Both the position numbers and the translations under genes were made by a program. Shown piece by piece: positions 1 to 8,849 of a stretch of 64,000 bases of DNA. How positions within the stretch are numbered: position 1 is the first letter of the stretch; every line of letters starts with the position of its first letter. The notes beneath the pieces are model-generated. The model did not search any database, was not told the origin of the DNA, and worked only from the letters and a program-made list of their open reading frames with translations. Location: assembly GCA_009910795.1 (NCBI GenBank), contig VMEE01000061.1:1-64000 (forward strand), given 5' to 3'. Source of the stretch: Dehalobacter sp. CP (GTDB taxonomy: Bacteria > Bacillota_B > Desulfitobacteriia > Desulfitobacteriales > Syntrophobotulaceae).

Positions 1-17
1 ATCAAACTCTCCATAAA
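1..17 (-). rRNA. rrs: 16S rRNA, 5' end only (gene runs off the left edge)
   Basis: Read on the minus strand, the first bases of the window give TATGGAGAGTTTGAT, the conserved 5' start of bacterial 16S rRNA, so the gene continues leftward outside the window. The mature 5' end is placed near base 17 by comparison with other Firmicutes. A strong promoter lies about 140 bases upstream. Confidence 0.85.
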
Positions 18-154
18 AACTATTTACGGAGCTTGATTCAGCTCTTGTTTTACTAAAATTCATTGACGAGTCTAGCTTTTAATTCATTCTTGTTGTTCAG
101 TTTTCAATGACCTTTGCGCTTCTTTCAGGCGTTCCCGCCCCAAGACGCTTTATT
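18..154 (-). promoter_or_regulatory. rRNA operon leader (pre-16S)
   Basis: This is the transcribed leader between the rrn promoter and 16S. It contains a segment reading TTGAAAACTGAACAACAAG on the minus strand, typical of Firmicute rRNA spacers and leaders, and a short GAGCT...AGCTC hairpin close to the 16S start that could belong to the processing stem. No protein-coding gene is supported in bases 1-293. Confidence 0.65.
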
Positions 155-183
155 ATAATAGCACGCTGTTTTGACACTGTCAA
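155..183 (-). promoter_or_regulatory. rRNA operon promoter
   Basis: On the minus strand a perfect -35 TTGACA (178-183) is separated by 17 bases from TATTAT (155-160); an overlapping TATAAT gives a longer 20-base spacing. Position and strength suit a stable-RNA promoter driving the 16S gene at the left edge. Confidence 0.8.
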
Positions 184-293
184 CAGCAAATCACATGATT
201 CTTTCAAAAGAATTTATTGCCTGTTACTTTACGCATTTTCTTATTATTTGCGGCAAAAATACAATACATCTAATCTAAAAATAATAAAACAAT

Positions 294-959
294 TTAGCGT
301 ATTAATAAACTCCAATACCACGAAATCATTTCATTGCCAAAAAGAAAGCTTCCTATGATACCTATTACTAAAAACGGTCCATATGGAATCGCAGTCTTTA
401 ATTGTCCTTTGCCGCTGGCCAGGATAACCACCCCAAAGACTCCACCGATAATTGACCCGACAAGCATTGCCCAAAGCGTTAGTTTCCAGCCCAGAAAAAA
501 GCCTGCTGCGGCCATCAGCTTGATATCTCCGCCACCTATGCCGCCTCTCGATAATATATAGATCAGCAGCAAACCCAATCCAGCTCCAAAGAAGCCAATC
601 AGCCTCTCCAGCCAGGAGACATCCCGATTGAAGAAAGCAAACAGAATGCCCAGAACCAGAATCAAGAGGACAGTCCAGTTGGGGATCAACATAGTCTTAA
701 AATCGACGAAAGCAATCAGCAAAAGGATGGAACCAAGAATTATAAAACCCAGTGTTTCCACAGAAAAACCATATTTCCAAAATACAGCGCAGTACAAGAA
801 CGCATTCAAGATTTCCATGACCGGTTTAGATGGGAAATTTCTGTGTTCCTCATCCATGTTTCTTCTAATTAATATTTTCAAAAATCTTCCGGCAGCAATC
901 CCGATGATAAATAAACCCAAATAGGTCAGCCAAATATGTTCCATAAAAAACGTTTCCAT
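294..959 (-). CDS. pilD: Prepilin peptidase (type IV pilus), 221 aa
   Basis: Inner-membrane aspartyl protease that removes the leader from type IV prepilins before assembly. The protein is almost entirely hydrophobic (about six or seven membrane segments). It has the two catalytic aspartate contexts of the A24 family: a VDFKTMLIPN segment near residue 85 and GGIGGGDIKLM near residue 140. It is short and has no N-terminal cytoplasmic domain with the CxxC pairs found in many proteobacterial PilD, so the methyltransferase part may be absent. An ATG at 959 is preferred over a GTG at 968 because the AAAGGAG ribosome site (968-974) overlaps the GTG and sits eight bases from the ATG. It is divergent from pilB. 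Confidence 0.9.
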   Translation of the reverse strand: METFFMEHIWLTYLGLFIIGIAAGRFLKILIRRNMDEEHRNFPSKPVMEILNAFLYCAVFWKYGFSVETLGFIILGSILLLIAFVDFKTMLIPNWTVLLILVLGILFAFFNRDVSWLERLIGFFGAGLGLLLIYILSRGGIGGGDIKLMAAAGFFLGWKLTLWAMLVGSIIGGVFGVVILASGKGQLKTAIPYGPFLVIGIIGSFLFGNEMISWYWSLLIR

Positions 960-1106
960 CTCAAACACTCCTTTAATCTTTCTTCCCTTAGGGTATCTAA
1001 ATTCGCAGGATTTGTAAATATTAGCAATTTTTCTTTATTTTTGATTTACACTATAATACAATAAATTAAAATAGACAAAATATAAACAATCAATTGGAGA
1101 AAAAAT

Positions 1107-2786
1107 ATGCCGGAAACGATGCGAAAACTGGGACAGCTTTTAGTTGAATCAGAGGTGATTACTACCAAGCAGCTCGAAGATGCTTTGGAAATGCAGTCCA
1201 AAACTTCTAAAAAACTGGGCGAGATCCTTATTGAAACGAAATCCATTACGGAAAAACAGCTACTCAAAGTGCTGGAATTTCAATATCACATTCCATACTT
1301 TGACCTTGGCGAAACTCCGATAGATCCTCTGGCGACCGGTCTGATTACGGAAGGAATGGTCAGAAAGCATTCCTTGATCCCGATCAGGAAGGAAAACAAT
1401 GTGCTAATCGTTGCCATGGTCGATCCGTTGGACTTTTATGCGATCGATGATGTCAAACGGGCCACCCGCCTTGACATCAAGCCAGCCATGGCTACCGCGT
1501 CAGATATCATGAATGCGATCGAGCGCTATTATGGCAAGGAAAGCGCCGAAAAAGCGATTGAAGAACTGAAACAAACCTATGACCTTGTTGATTTTTCCGG
1601 AATTGACGACCAGTTCGGCGATGAGGTGACGAATGCACCGGTCGTAAGACTAGTCAATTCCGTGATCCAGCATGCCATCAAGACCAATGCGAGCGATATA
1701 CATATTGAGCCTTCTGACGATGAAATGCGGATCCGCTACCGAATAGACGGAGAACTTCAGGAAGCCATGAAAACATCCAAAGCGGCCCACCAGGCCATTG
1801 TCACCAGAATCAAGATCATGGGACAAATGGATATTGCCGAGAAGCGTCTGCCCCAGGACGGCAGGATCGAAGTCAGCATTGACGGCAACAATGTTGACCT
1901 CAGACTATCCATTCTGCCTACCGTCCACGGAGAAAAGATTGTAATCCGTGTCCTTGGGATGAGAAATAGTACCTATACCAAATCCGAACTGGGCTTCACT
2001 ACCGAAAATCTTGAGCTGTTTGACAGGATTATTAAAAGTCCGAATGGGATCATCCTTGTTTCGGGCCCCACCGGTTCCGGAAAAACCACGACACTTTATG
2101 CAGTCATGCGGGAGTTGAATAAACCCACTGTCAATATCATCACCGTAGAAGATCCTGTTGAATACCGGATGGATGGGATCAACCAGGTCCAGGTCAATAC
2201 CAAAGCTGGCCTGACTTTTGCTTCGGGACTGCGGTCCATTTTGCGTCAGGACCCGGACATTATCATGATCGGAGAGATCCGGGACTCCGAAACAGCCCAG
2301 ATTGCGATCCGTTCTGCCATCACCGGCCATCTGGTCTTAAGCACCATTCATACCAACGACGCAGCTTCCTCGATCCTCCGACTTGTCGATATGGGAATTG
2401 AATCCTATCTCGTCTCTTCCGCGGTTGTCGGCCTGATGGCCCAGAGACTTGTCCGTAAAATATGCACGAAATGCAAAACTTCATACCGGCCGGAACATGC
2501 CGAAATGATGCTGCTGAAACTGCGAGAACCCCAGCCGCTATACAAAGGGACTGGATGTCCTGCCTGTAATTACACAGGCTATCACGGCAGAACTGCCATC
2601 CATGAAATCATTCCGATCAACAAGGATATCCGCGAGATGGTTAACCGGGGAGTGACTCCTGATCAGATAAGACATATTGCCGGCCGCTTTGGCTATATTT
2701 CTCTGCGTGATACCTGTACCCGTCTGGTTCTGGACGGAACCACCACCACGGAAGAATTATTAAAAGTAACCTATAGTATTGAATAG
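1107..2786 (+). CDS. pilB: Type IV pilus extension ATPase PilB, 559 aa
   Basis: Cytoplasmic hexameric ATPase powering pilus extension. The N-terminal ~150 residues form the GspE/MshEN-type domain. The C-terminal motor has Walker A GPTGSGKT at residues 320-327, a Walker B-type segment DPDIIMIGEIRD about 70 residues later, and a tetracysteine zinc site (C453, C456, C484, C487) characteristic of PilB/GspE and absent from PilT. Length is normal. A GGAG ribosome site precedes the ATG. It is followed by pilT 35 bases later in the same direction, so the two motors are probably co-transcribed. Confidence 0.96.
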   Translation: MPETMRKLGQLLVESEVITTKQLEDALEMQSKTSKKLGEILIETKSITEKQLLKVLEFQYHIPYFDLGETPIDPLATGLITEGMVRKHSLIPIRKENNVLIVAMVDPLDFYAIDDVKRATRLDIKPAMATASDIMNAIERYYGKESAEKAIEELKQTYDLVDFSGIDDQFGDEVTNAPVVRLVNSVIQHAIKTNASDIHIEPSDDEMRIRYRIDGELQEAMKTSKAAHQAIVTRIKIMGQMDIAEKRLPQDGRIEVSIDGNNVDLRLSILPTVHGEKIVIRVLGMRNSTYTKSELGFTTENLELFDRIIKSPNGIILVSGPTGSGKTTTLYAVMRELNKPTVNIITVEDPVEYRMDGINQVQVNTKAGLTFASGLRSILRQDPDIIMIGEIRDSETAQIAIRSAITGHLVLSTIHTNDAASSILRLVDMGIESYLVSSAVVGLMAQRLVRKICTKCKTSYRPEHAEMMLLKLREPQPLYKGTGCPACNYTGYHGRTAIHEIIPINKDIREMVNRGVTPDQIRHIAGRFGYISLRDTCTRLVLDGTTTTEELLKVTYSIE

Positions 2787-2821
2787 ACCGATCAAATCTA
2801 ATTATGTTGAGGAGTGTTTGT

Positions 2822-3898
2822 ATGAATCTAAATATCAGGGACTTACTTTTAATGTCATTGGAACTGAAAGCTTCTGACCTCCACATCACAACCGGTCTCC
2901 CCCCAATGTTCAGAATCAATGGTATCTTGACTCCGATGGCAAACGCCAAGTATTTGTCTCCGTTGGACACTAAAGAGCTTGTCGACGAACTGATGGATGA
3001 ACCCGTGAAAAACCGTTTGCAGCAAAAGGGAGAAGTTGACTTTTCCTATACGATCCCTGGTATCAGCCGTTTCAGGGTTAACGTCTACAGCCAACGGAAA
3101 AGCATGGCAGCCGCGATCAGGGTCATTGTTCCTGATATTCCAAGCATAAACGAACTGGGACTTCCCGATATCCTGAAAGACCTCTCGATGAAACCCAGAG
3201 GTCTGATCCTGGTCACAGGTCCGACCGGTTCCGGTAAATCCACTACCCTTGCTGCCATGGTGCGCCATATGAATACGCACCGCAACAGTCACGTCATTAC
3301 CATCGAAGACCCGATCGAATATTTGCATGCCCATAATCAATGCATGATAAACCAGCGTGAGATTGGCGACGATACCCATACCTTTGCAGATGCTTTACGG
3401 TCTGCACTGCGTGAAGACCCCGATGTTATCCTGGTCGGTGAAATGCGCGACCTTGAGACGATCAACACAGCCCTGATGGCTTCAGAAACAGGCCACCTGG
3501 TCTTGTCCACGCTCCATACTTCATCCGCAGCGACTACTATTGACCGGATCATCGATGTCTTTCCGCCGAATCAGCTGCAGCAGATTAAAGTTCAGCTGGC
3601 ATCTGTTCTTCAGGGCATTATCTGCCAGCAGCTGCTGCCTACTATTGATGGCACCGGACGTGTTGCAGCGATGGAAGCTCTCATCGTCAATGACGCTGTC
3701 CGGAATATGATCCGCGAAGGCAAGACCCACCAGATTGACACAGTTATTCAGACTGGCATCAAAGTCGGTATGGCCCCGATGGATTATTCCCTGGCGAATC
3801 TGGTCAAACGGAAGATGGTAACCCTAGAGGAAGCAAAATCGAGATGTGTGAATCCTGAATTGTTCTCGAAGTATCTTGATCAGCCGTTTATTTTCTAA
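2822..3898 (+). CDS. pilT: Type IV pilus retraction ATPase PilT, 358 aa
   Basis: Retraction motor that drives twitching and DNA uptake by depolymerising the pilus. Walker A GPTGSGKS is at residues 133-140. The Walker B-like DPDVILVGEMRD follows, and the family-specific C-terminal segment with NMIREGKTHQI is present, distinguishing it from PilB. There is no zinc tetracysteine. An upstream ATG at 2804 is in frame, but a TTGAGGAG ribosome site (2807-2814) lies after it and seven bases before the ATG at 2822, which is therefore chosen. A terminator follows the gene. Confidence 0.95.
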   Translation: MNLNIRDLLLMSLELKASDLHITTGLPPMFRINGILTPMANAKYLSPLDTKELVDELMDEPVKNRLQQKGEVDFSYTIPGISRFRVNVYSQRKSMAAAIRVIVPDIPSINELGLPDILKDLSMKPRGLILVTGPTGSGKSTTLAAMVRHMNTHRNSHVITIEDPIEYLHAHNQCMINQREIGDDTHTFADALRSALREDPDVILVGEMRDLETINTALMASETGHLVLSTLHTSSAATTIDRIIDVFPPNQLQQIKVQLASVLQGIICQQLLPTIDGTGRVAAMEALIVNDAVRNMIREGKTHQIDTVIQTGIKVGMAPMDYSLANLVKRKMVTLEEAKSRCVNPELFSKYLDQPFIF

Positions 3899-3911
3899 GT
3901 TAAAATAGATG

Positions 3912-4018
3912 CTTACGGCATGGTACTATCCGCTCTTCGACTGTTACGCTATCCATGGCGCAAACAATCGCGTTTCGCATCGTGTTTCACTTGGCCGCGA
4001 ATAGCACTATACCGTTAG
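3912..4018 (+). repeat. Palindromic dispersed element, copy F (divergent)
   Basis: A 107-bp element directly after pilT. Arms 3912-3933 and 3997-4018 are inverted copies with four mismatches (ACGGCATGGTACTATCCGC on the left). Between them is a diverged form of the core seen in the copies at 32497, 48316, 48577, 51712 and 52142: CCGCT..TCG, then a CTATCCATGGCG hairpin, then CGTTTCGCATCGTG. The arm sequence is unlike the other copies although the core is recognisable. All four arm mismatches are transitions. Confidence 0.6.
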
Positions 4019-4045
4019 TCTTTTGTTTATAAAGCAATAAAATGA

Positions 4046-4093
4046 AGCGCCCTGTTCGGAGTATAAGAAATATTCCGGGCAGGGCGTTTCTTT
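4046..4093. terminator. Bidirectional terminator between convergent genes
   Basis: GCGCCCTG (4047-4054) pairs with CAGGGCGT (4080-4087), with an inner CGGA/TCCG extension. It is followed by TTTCTTT on the plus strand and by TTCATTTTATT on the minus strand. It lies between pilT (+) and the minus-strand gene at 4130, so it can serve both. Confidence 0.75.
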
Positions 4094-4129
4094 CACAATT
4101 AAGTATTTCGTCTATGGGTGGATCACCTA

Positions 4130-5341
4130 TTAATAGATTTTTTCCCGAAAGCGGGATATCGCATGCTTGAACTTGACCGGCCAGATCTCTTCGCCCCTGC
4201 GGAGCAGTTCCCCCATTAGCTCTGCAACATATAGCTTACCTACTCCGGTAAGATTTAAAACCAGAATATCTGAGCTTTTTTCTTCAATGATAACATCTCT
4301 GGCCTCGATATCTGTCTTCCTGTGAATCAAGCGAAGTTCTTCCCCTTTCTGCAGGGTTTCCAGCTCCACTTCCAGTGTTGATTTTTCCATCAGCCAGGAA
4401 TATTCGGCCATCTCTTTCAGATTTAAGATGCCGAATTGTCCAAAATCAAGGACCATGATCTGATCGTCATGGTAGAGACCGATATGTTTCAGCTCCTGAT
4501 AATACCTGCTGAAAATCAAATATTTTCGGTTATCCAGACCAAAAAAATCCTCCATCATGTCCAGGAAAACCCACTGACGATATTTCGCAATCAGATCAGT
4601 ACCGATGTCTGCCCAGATCCAGGATTTCTCATCCTCAGGCAGGCCAAACCTTTGGAGCATTTTCCGGTTGATAGACCTAGAAGGAGCCTGCTTCCAGGGC
4701 TGATCAAGATAATTAATGACCACAGGCACTAAATCCTGTTCAGAATCCGCATCAATCATTTCTAAAAAATAATCCTCATTTAAGAGGAAGCTTTCCTCAT
4801 TTCCATCCTGAAAAAATCTGCGGATTACAGCTTTGCAAAAAGGGCTCCCTGTAATCAACCTGTATCTCGTGATCATCGGAGAAACCATTTCCTCATTTTG
4901 ATGAATCAGATTCACCGCAGCTTCAATAATATCCTTTTCCTGATCAAACAACTCATGCAGGAGCTTATCACTGCAATCCCTAGAATTTGCTGCAAGCCTT
5001 GAAGCCTTTCTCATTTCCGGAAGCTCATAAAAATACTGAGTGAGCGCCCGGATCAAGCTGATCAGCCTTGGACTCATCCGCAGTTTAAGAATCTGAAGGA
5101 TCACGGACTTCATTTCCGGCCTGTCATCCTGTATCAAAGCGATAAGACAATCCTCAAGTTCCCTTTTACCCAGGGAAAAAGCATAGCTCTCCAGAGAGCC
5201 CTGGAATCTGCTGAAATCGTCTTCAACTATTTCAGGCTCACGATTCCGGCTGACCCGCTCCGCAAACTCGTGAGGCAGTAAAACGGTCTCACGCAGAACA
5301 TCCATTGTGCTGTTTAATCGCTCCGGGGTAAACCTCTGCAT
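4130..5341 (-). CDS. Helical protein of unknown function, partner of the coiled-coil gene (403 aa)
   Basis: I do not recognise this with confidence. It is soluble, without signal peptide or membrane segment, mostly helical, and rich in charged residues, with HEAT-like helices over the first ~240 residues. The segment at residues 255-308 (RQWVFLDMMEDFFG, then IFSRYYQELKHIG, then QIMVLDFGQFGILNL) resembles, by pattern only, the C-terminal part of EH-signature (ZorC-type) proteins. It lies 13 bases downstream of the MotA/ZorA-like gene with its own AGGAG site, so the two are surely one transcript. If the ZorC comparison holds, this would be half of a Zorya-like unit lacking ZorB and ZorD. Otherwise it is an uncharacterised pilus-locus accessory protein. 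Confidence 0.55.
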   Translation of the reverse strand: MQRFTPERLNSTMDVLRETVLLPHEFAERVSRNREPEIVEDDFSRFQGSLESYAFSLGKRELEDCLIALIQDDRPEMKSVILQILKLRMSPRLISLIRALTQYFYELPEMRKASRLAANSRDCSDKLLHELFDQEKDIIEAAVNLIHQNEEMVSPMITRYRLITGSPFCKAVIRRFFQDGNEESFLLNEDYFLEMIDADSEQDLVPVVINYLDQPWKQAPSRSINRKMLQRFGLPEDEKSWIWADIGTDLIAKYRQWVFLDMMEDFFGLDNRKYLIFSRYYQELKHIGLYHDDQIMVLDFGQFGILNLKEMAEYSWLMEKSTLEVELETLQKGEELRLIHRKTDIEARDVIIEEKSSDILVLNLTGVGKLYVAELMGELLRRGEEIWPVKFKHAISRFREKIY

Positions 5342-5354
5342 ACTTTACTCCTGT

Positions 5355-8108
5355 TTACTGCTTCGTTCCTGTTTTTAAAGCGCTCTGCAGCGCTTCTGCA
5401 GAATCTCTGATACTTTCAAGGATGGTGGCCAGCCTCAGGGTTACTTCCCCGAGACCCTTGTCAAAATCTGCAAAGGTTCCATTGATCCCGTCCTGAATCC
5501 GCTCATTAAATTCCTGTACGGACAGCCTGAGATTTGCAGACAGATCGGCCACGTCAATATTAATTTCTTTGGCGTAGAGACCGATACTGCGGGAATGCTC
5601 GTCCATATTTTCAACCAGTTCCTTAATCCCTTTATCAAAGAATTCCAGTGCTCCGGAAGAGTTGTTCGTAATTTTGCTGATGATCTCGGCCGTTTCTGAT
5701 GAGAAGGATGCTAGTGTCTTCTGAATGCTGAAATCGAGCTCATCCAGGGTCTTCGAAGACTGCTCCGCGATCCGGGTGAAGTAGTCGTCATACAGATCTT
5801 TCATTTCTGCAGTCCTGACTGCCAGCTTCTCTACAATTTCTATGCTTTCACCCATGGCAGCCCGCATACTTACTGCCAGATTTTCGCCCATGGAATCAAT
5901 GGACTTATCCATCCTGCTAAGCAAATCGCCATAAAGATCAGAAGCCTGACGGCCTGCCTTTTCCAGCATATTTTTGCCTTCGAGCGATACCTCCGCGGCC
6001 ATATCTGCCAGTTTTTCCGTTGTCTGCAGGTTGGAGGCCATGATTCTGTTGCTGTAATCCGACAAACGTTCATCGGTTTTCGCCATCAGCTGACTAAGCC
6101 TTTCATCCAGCTCATAACCATATTTTTCGCGGGATGCTTCCATTTGGGTGCTGACTTCTGTGTATCCTTCAACCGCCCTGACAAGATCTCCGGAGATTTG
6201 CAGATTGGAACTTTCCAGCTTGGTTGCCACATCACTGAACAGCCGGGAAGCGCGTTCGTTGATCTGTTCCAATAAATTGCTGCTTGATAGCGAGAAACCT
6301 TCCGCGACTGCCGTTAATTTTTGAGCTGTCAGCGTATGGGATTCCATGATATTCTCTGTGTAGCCCGCCAACCTTTCATCGGTTGCCTTGATTAACTGAC
6401 TGAGCCTGTTATCCAGTTCTTCGCTGTATTTTTCACGGGACGCTTCCATTCTGTTGCTGACCTCCGCATATTCCGCAACAGCCCGAGCCAGGTATCCGGA
6501 AATTTGCATATTGGAATTATCCAGCTTGCCGGTAATCTCCGCATACATCTGGGAAGCGTTTTCATTAATTTGTTCCAGCAGCTGATTGCTTGATTCAGAG
6601 ATCTCAGTTACGGAAGAGGTCAGTTTATCTATCGCCAGCGCACTGGAGTTCAAGATCCGGTTGCTGAAATCCGAAAAACTTAGATCTAGGCCCTCCACCA
6701 TCTGCCCAATTCTTTGATCCGTCTGTTCACCGTGCAGTTTTCTTGATGCCTCGATCCCTGCAAAAATTTCCGCGTATTTTTCGACTGCGCTGGTCAGTGT
6801 TTCGGAAATCATGGTGATGGATTGATCCATATGCCCCTGCAGTGTACCCGCCAGCTCTGCAATCCCATTCTGGACCGATTTCACTTGCTCCATATTCCCT
6901 TCGAGCAGCTGCAGCGACTGCAGCGCCATGGCATCGGCTTTATCCATACCTTGAACTGCATACGCCCTCATCTCTGCAGCAACTGCTTCTGCCGCCCTGA
7001 CGCTGTCCAGAGAGGCCCGCAATGCCTCCGAGACCTGTGTCTGAACTTTACCGGCTTCATTCAGTGCATCAAGAGACTGTACACAAAGTTTTTCCTGAGA
7101 TTTTGCGTTTTGTTCGGTTGCTTCCTGGATCCTGCTCATACCTGATACAACAGTTACCAGAGCCCCGGTAATCTCAGTGGTCTTTTCTGTAAACGTATTC
7201 AGCCTGTCGGCCGTAACCGCCGTGACTTTTTCAGTAAAGGTCTGAGCCAGTTCTTTCATCCCATTTTCCTGCCTGGTGATCAGCGCCTCTGAAAGATCGG
7301 TCAGCACGCCTGAAGTCTGCTTTAATACCGGCGTAATATTCTGTTCGATGGCTTCCCTGAACGTATCTCCAAGCATCGGCGCCATCGTCTCTGTCTCAAA
7401 GGAATCCAATCTGTTTTCCAGCCGCTGCACCGCGTCCTGAAAAGCCAGGGTGTTTTGACGCTGGCTCTCGACCAAAAGACTGATCTCCGTGGGTTCGGAA
7501 ATCGGATTCAGCCATTCGGAAAGCTTGTATTGATATTCCCATAGCCCTTTCCTGGTTCTCTCTAGACTGGCTGCATCTGCCACTTTAAACAGAAAGACAA
7601 TTACGGAGACCGCTGCGAGCTCCAAAAACAGGATGCCAAGGCTCCTGATGATGCCTTCCGGTGTCACCGTCCCGTCAAAACCCAGAAAATACAAAGAGGG
7701 ATATATCAGCGACCCGGCAATACCCAGAATAAAAAGAGTCAAACCTGCGCGCTCCATCATCTGCCGCCCGCACGGGATATTGATCATATTGTTTTCATTA
7801 AAGTAATACGGAATGTCCGGACAGATCTCACCTTTGAGCCGATTTGTATATTCCCGGTGATATTCTTTCCAAAGCGTTTCTAAAACCGGGTTTCCTGTTT
7901 TAGAGGCCATATCCAGCAGCGTGTCCATTTTGCCCTTTTGATCAAACGACAGTACCTTATCCGCATTACTTATCTGTTTAAGGCCCCTGGCCAGTCCATC
8001 AAGACATACTATATCGTATTTTATGTAAAATATTAGTGCTATGAACAGCACCAGCAGCAATGTTCCGCTCAGGACCATTATATCTGTCTGCGTCATCATG
8101 GCATTCAT
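5355..8108 (-). CDS. Membrane-anchored giant coiled-coil protein with MotA/ZorA-like head (917 aa)
   Basis: Three membrane segments are visible at about residues 10-31, 122-144 and 153-176, followed by ~730 residues of uninterrupted helix rich in Ala, Glu, Ser and Leu. The arrangement (one N-terminal helix, a cytoplasmic part with YYFNENN before TM2, then a TM2-TM3 pair and a very long tail) matches the topology of ZorA and other MotA/ExbB-like stator proteins, but identity cannot be judged by eye. Residues 452-757 contain three tandem ~102-residue repeats (MEASREKY starts at 554 and 656). The tail also resembles a chemoreceptor signalling rod, but no conserved MCP hairpin tip is obvious. It is the first gene of a two-gene operon with its own promoter, inserted between the pilT and pilin genes. 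Confidence 0.65.
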   Translation of the reverse strand: MNAMMTQTDIMVLSGTLLLVLFIALIFYIKYDIVCLDGLARGLKQISNADKVLSFDQKGKMDTLLDMASKTGNPVLETLWKEYHREYTNRLKGEICPDIPYYFNENNMINIPCGRQMMERAGLTLFILGIAGSLIYPSLYFLGFDGTVTPEGIIRSLGILFLELAAVSVIVFLFKVADAASLERTRKGLWEYQYKLSEWLNPISEPTEISLLVESQRQNTLAFQDAVQRLENRLDSFETETMAPMLGDTFREAIEQNITPVLKQTSGVLTDLSEALITRQENGMKELAQTFTEKVTAVTADRLNTFTEKTTEITGALVTVVSGMSRIQEATEQNAKSQEKLCVQSLDALNEAGKVQTQVSEALRASLDSVRAAEAVAAEMRAYAVQGMDKADAMALQSLQLLEGNMEQVKSVQNGIAELAGTLQGHMDQSITMISETLTSAVEKYAEIFAGIEASRKLHGEQTDQRIGQMVEGLDLSFSDFSNRILNSSALAIDKLTSSVTEISESSNQLLEQINENASQMYAEITGKLDNSNMQISGYLARAVAEYAEVSNRMEASREKYSEELDNRLSQLIKATDERLAGYTENIMESHTLTAQKLTAVAEGFSLSSSNLLEQINERASRLFSDVATKLESSNLQISGDLVRAVEGYTEVSTQMEASREKYGYELDERLSQLMAKTDERLSDYSNRIMASNLQTTEKLADMAAEVSLEGKNMLEKAGRQASDLYGDLLSRMDKSIDSMGENLAVSMRAAMGESIEIVEKLAVRTAEMKDLYDDYFTRIAEQSSKTLDELDFSIQKTLASFSSETAEIISKITNNSSGALEFFDKGIKELVENMDEHSRSIGLYAKEINIDVADLSANLRLSVQEFNERIQDGINGTFADFDKGLGEVTLRLATILESIRDSAEALQSALKTGTKQ

Positions 8109-8144
8109 TGTTCATATCCCCCTATGCTTCTATATCTATGGTCT

Positions 8145-8173
8145 ATTATATTGCCCAAATCCTGCCAGGACAA
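8145..8173 (-). promoter_or_regulatory. Promoter of the coiled-coil/helical gene pair
   Basis: On the minus strand TTGTCC (168-173 of the 8000s) is followed by 17 bases and TATAAT (8145-8150), about 35 bases before the start of the 917-residue gene. It has good spacing and a perfect -10. Confidence 0.65.
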
Positions 8174-8262
8174 TAGATTTTTTGATTTGTAAACTAATTG
8201 TAAATTAATTGTATGTATTTTGTAAAATATGTAGAATGATGTCTAAAAGGAAAATCCACAGG

Positions 8263-8268
8263 TATAAT
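8263..8268 (+). promoter_or_regulatory. Likely -10 box of the pilin promoter
   Basis: TATAAT lies 66 bases before the pilin start. No convincing sigma-A -35 is present at the right distance (TGTCTA at 8240-8245 is the best), so the promoter may be weak, activator-dependent or read by another sigma factor. Confidence 0.4.
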
Positions 8269-8274
8269 TCAAAC

Positions 8275-8299
8275 GTCTAGACCTTGAGGACGACCTCAA
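8275..8299 (+). promoter_or_regulatory. Palindromes in the pilin 5' leader
   Basis: GTCTAGAC (8275-8282) is an 8-base perfect palindrome. It is followed directly by TTGAGG-ACGA-CCTCAA (8284-8299), a 6-bp hairpin. Both are just downstream of the presumed transcription start, so they could be an operator or an mRNA-stabilising 5' structure. The function is inferred from position only. Confidence 0.35.
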
Positions 8300-8334
8300 A
8301 AAATTACGATAATTAAAAAATGGAGGAAAAAGAA

Positions 8335-8742
8335 ATGTTAAAGAGAATGTGTCTTCAAATGAGAAAGAAAAACAAAGGCTTCACGCTGATTGAACTGATT
8401 GTGGTTATTGCAATTCTAGGGATTTTGGCAGCAATCTTGATTCCACAGTTTAGTGGTTTTCAAGATAAAGCAACGAGCACGCAGGTGACCGTCGATGCCA
8501 AGCAGCTTGCCACAGCCGCAGATGGCCTTATTGCTGAAACTGGTGGATTACCCGCGCAAGCTAATGCGATAAAAGTAGCTTTCGGTGGAGCAACAATTCC
8601 ACATAGTGGAGCGATTACCACAGGAACATGGGCACTTTCAACTTCAGGTAACCATGTTGTGTTTGAACTGACTCAAACTGTGGATGGAACAGCTTTCACT
8701 GCTGAAAGAGATGATAACGGTAAAATAACCGTAACATGGTAA
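8335..8742 (+). CDS. pilA: Major type IV pilin (class a prepilin), 135 aa
   Basis: Structural pilus subunit. A 15-residue positively charged leader ends in KKNKG, and cleavage before FTLIELIVVIAILGIL leaves the canonical N-methylated Phe with Glu at +5 and a hydrophobic spine. The globular part is short (about 95 residues) with no disulfide cysteines. The ATG at 8335 is chosen over 8320 because the ribosome site GGAGG (8322-8326) falls inside the longer frame and eight bases before the later ATG. It is a single-gene unit with a terminator directly behind it, as expected for a highly expressed subunit. Confidence 0.93.
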   Translation: MLKRMCLQMRKKNKGFTLIELIVVIAILGILAAILIPQFSGFQDKATSTQVTVDAKQLATAADGLIAETGGLPAQANAIKVAFGGATIPHSGAITTGTWALSTSGNHVVFELTQTVDGTAFTAERDDNGKITVTW

Positions 8743-8778
8743 TAGGACAACCGGGGGGATAGGTACCACGGTTGATTC

Positions 8779-8811
8779 AAGAGTCAGCATTTTGCTGGCT
8801 CTTTTCTTTTT
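8779..8811 (+). terminator. Rho-independent terminator of the pilin gene
   Basis: AAGAGTCAGCA-TTT-TGCTGGCTCTT forms a stem of about eleven base pairs with one G-T wobble, followed by TTTTCTTTTT. It lies 37 bases after the pilin stop. Confidence 0.85.
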
Positions 8812-8849
8812 GCCATTATACCAATTAATCAAGCAAATATTCCTCAACC

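Noticed and set aside
107..358. 83-codon plus-strand open frame at the left edge
   Set aside because: It overlaps the rRNA promoter and leader and the pilD end, and has no ribosome site or recognisable product.
5355..8108. Methyl-accepting chemotaxis protein
   Set aside because: Despite a long helical rod, there is no HAMP domain, no ligand-binding domain and no conserved signalling tip; the membrane topology fits a stator-like head better.
8743..8778. Cyclic di-GMP riboswitch around the pilin gene
   Set aside because: The short G-rich stretch after the pilin stop lacks GEMM sequence features and is downstream of the gene.
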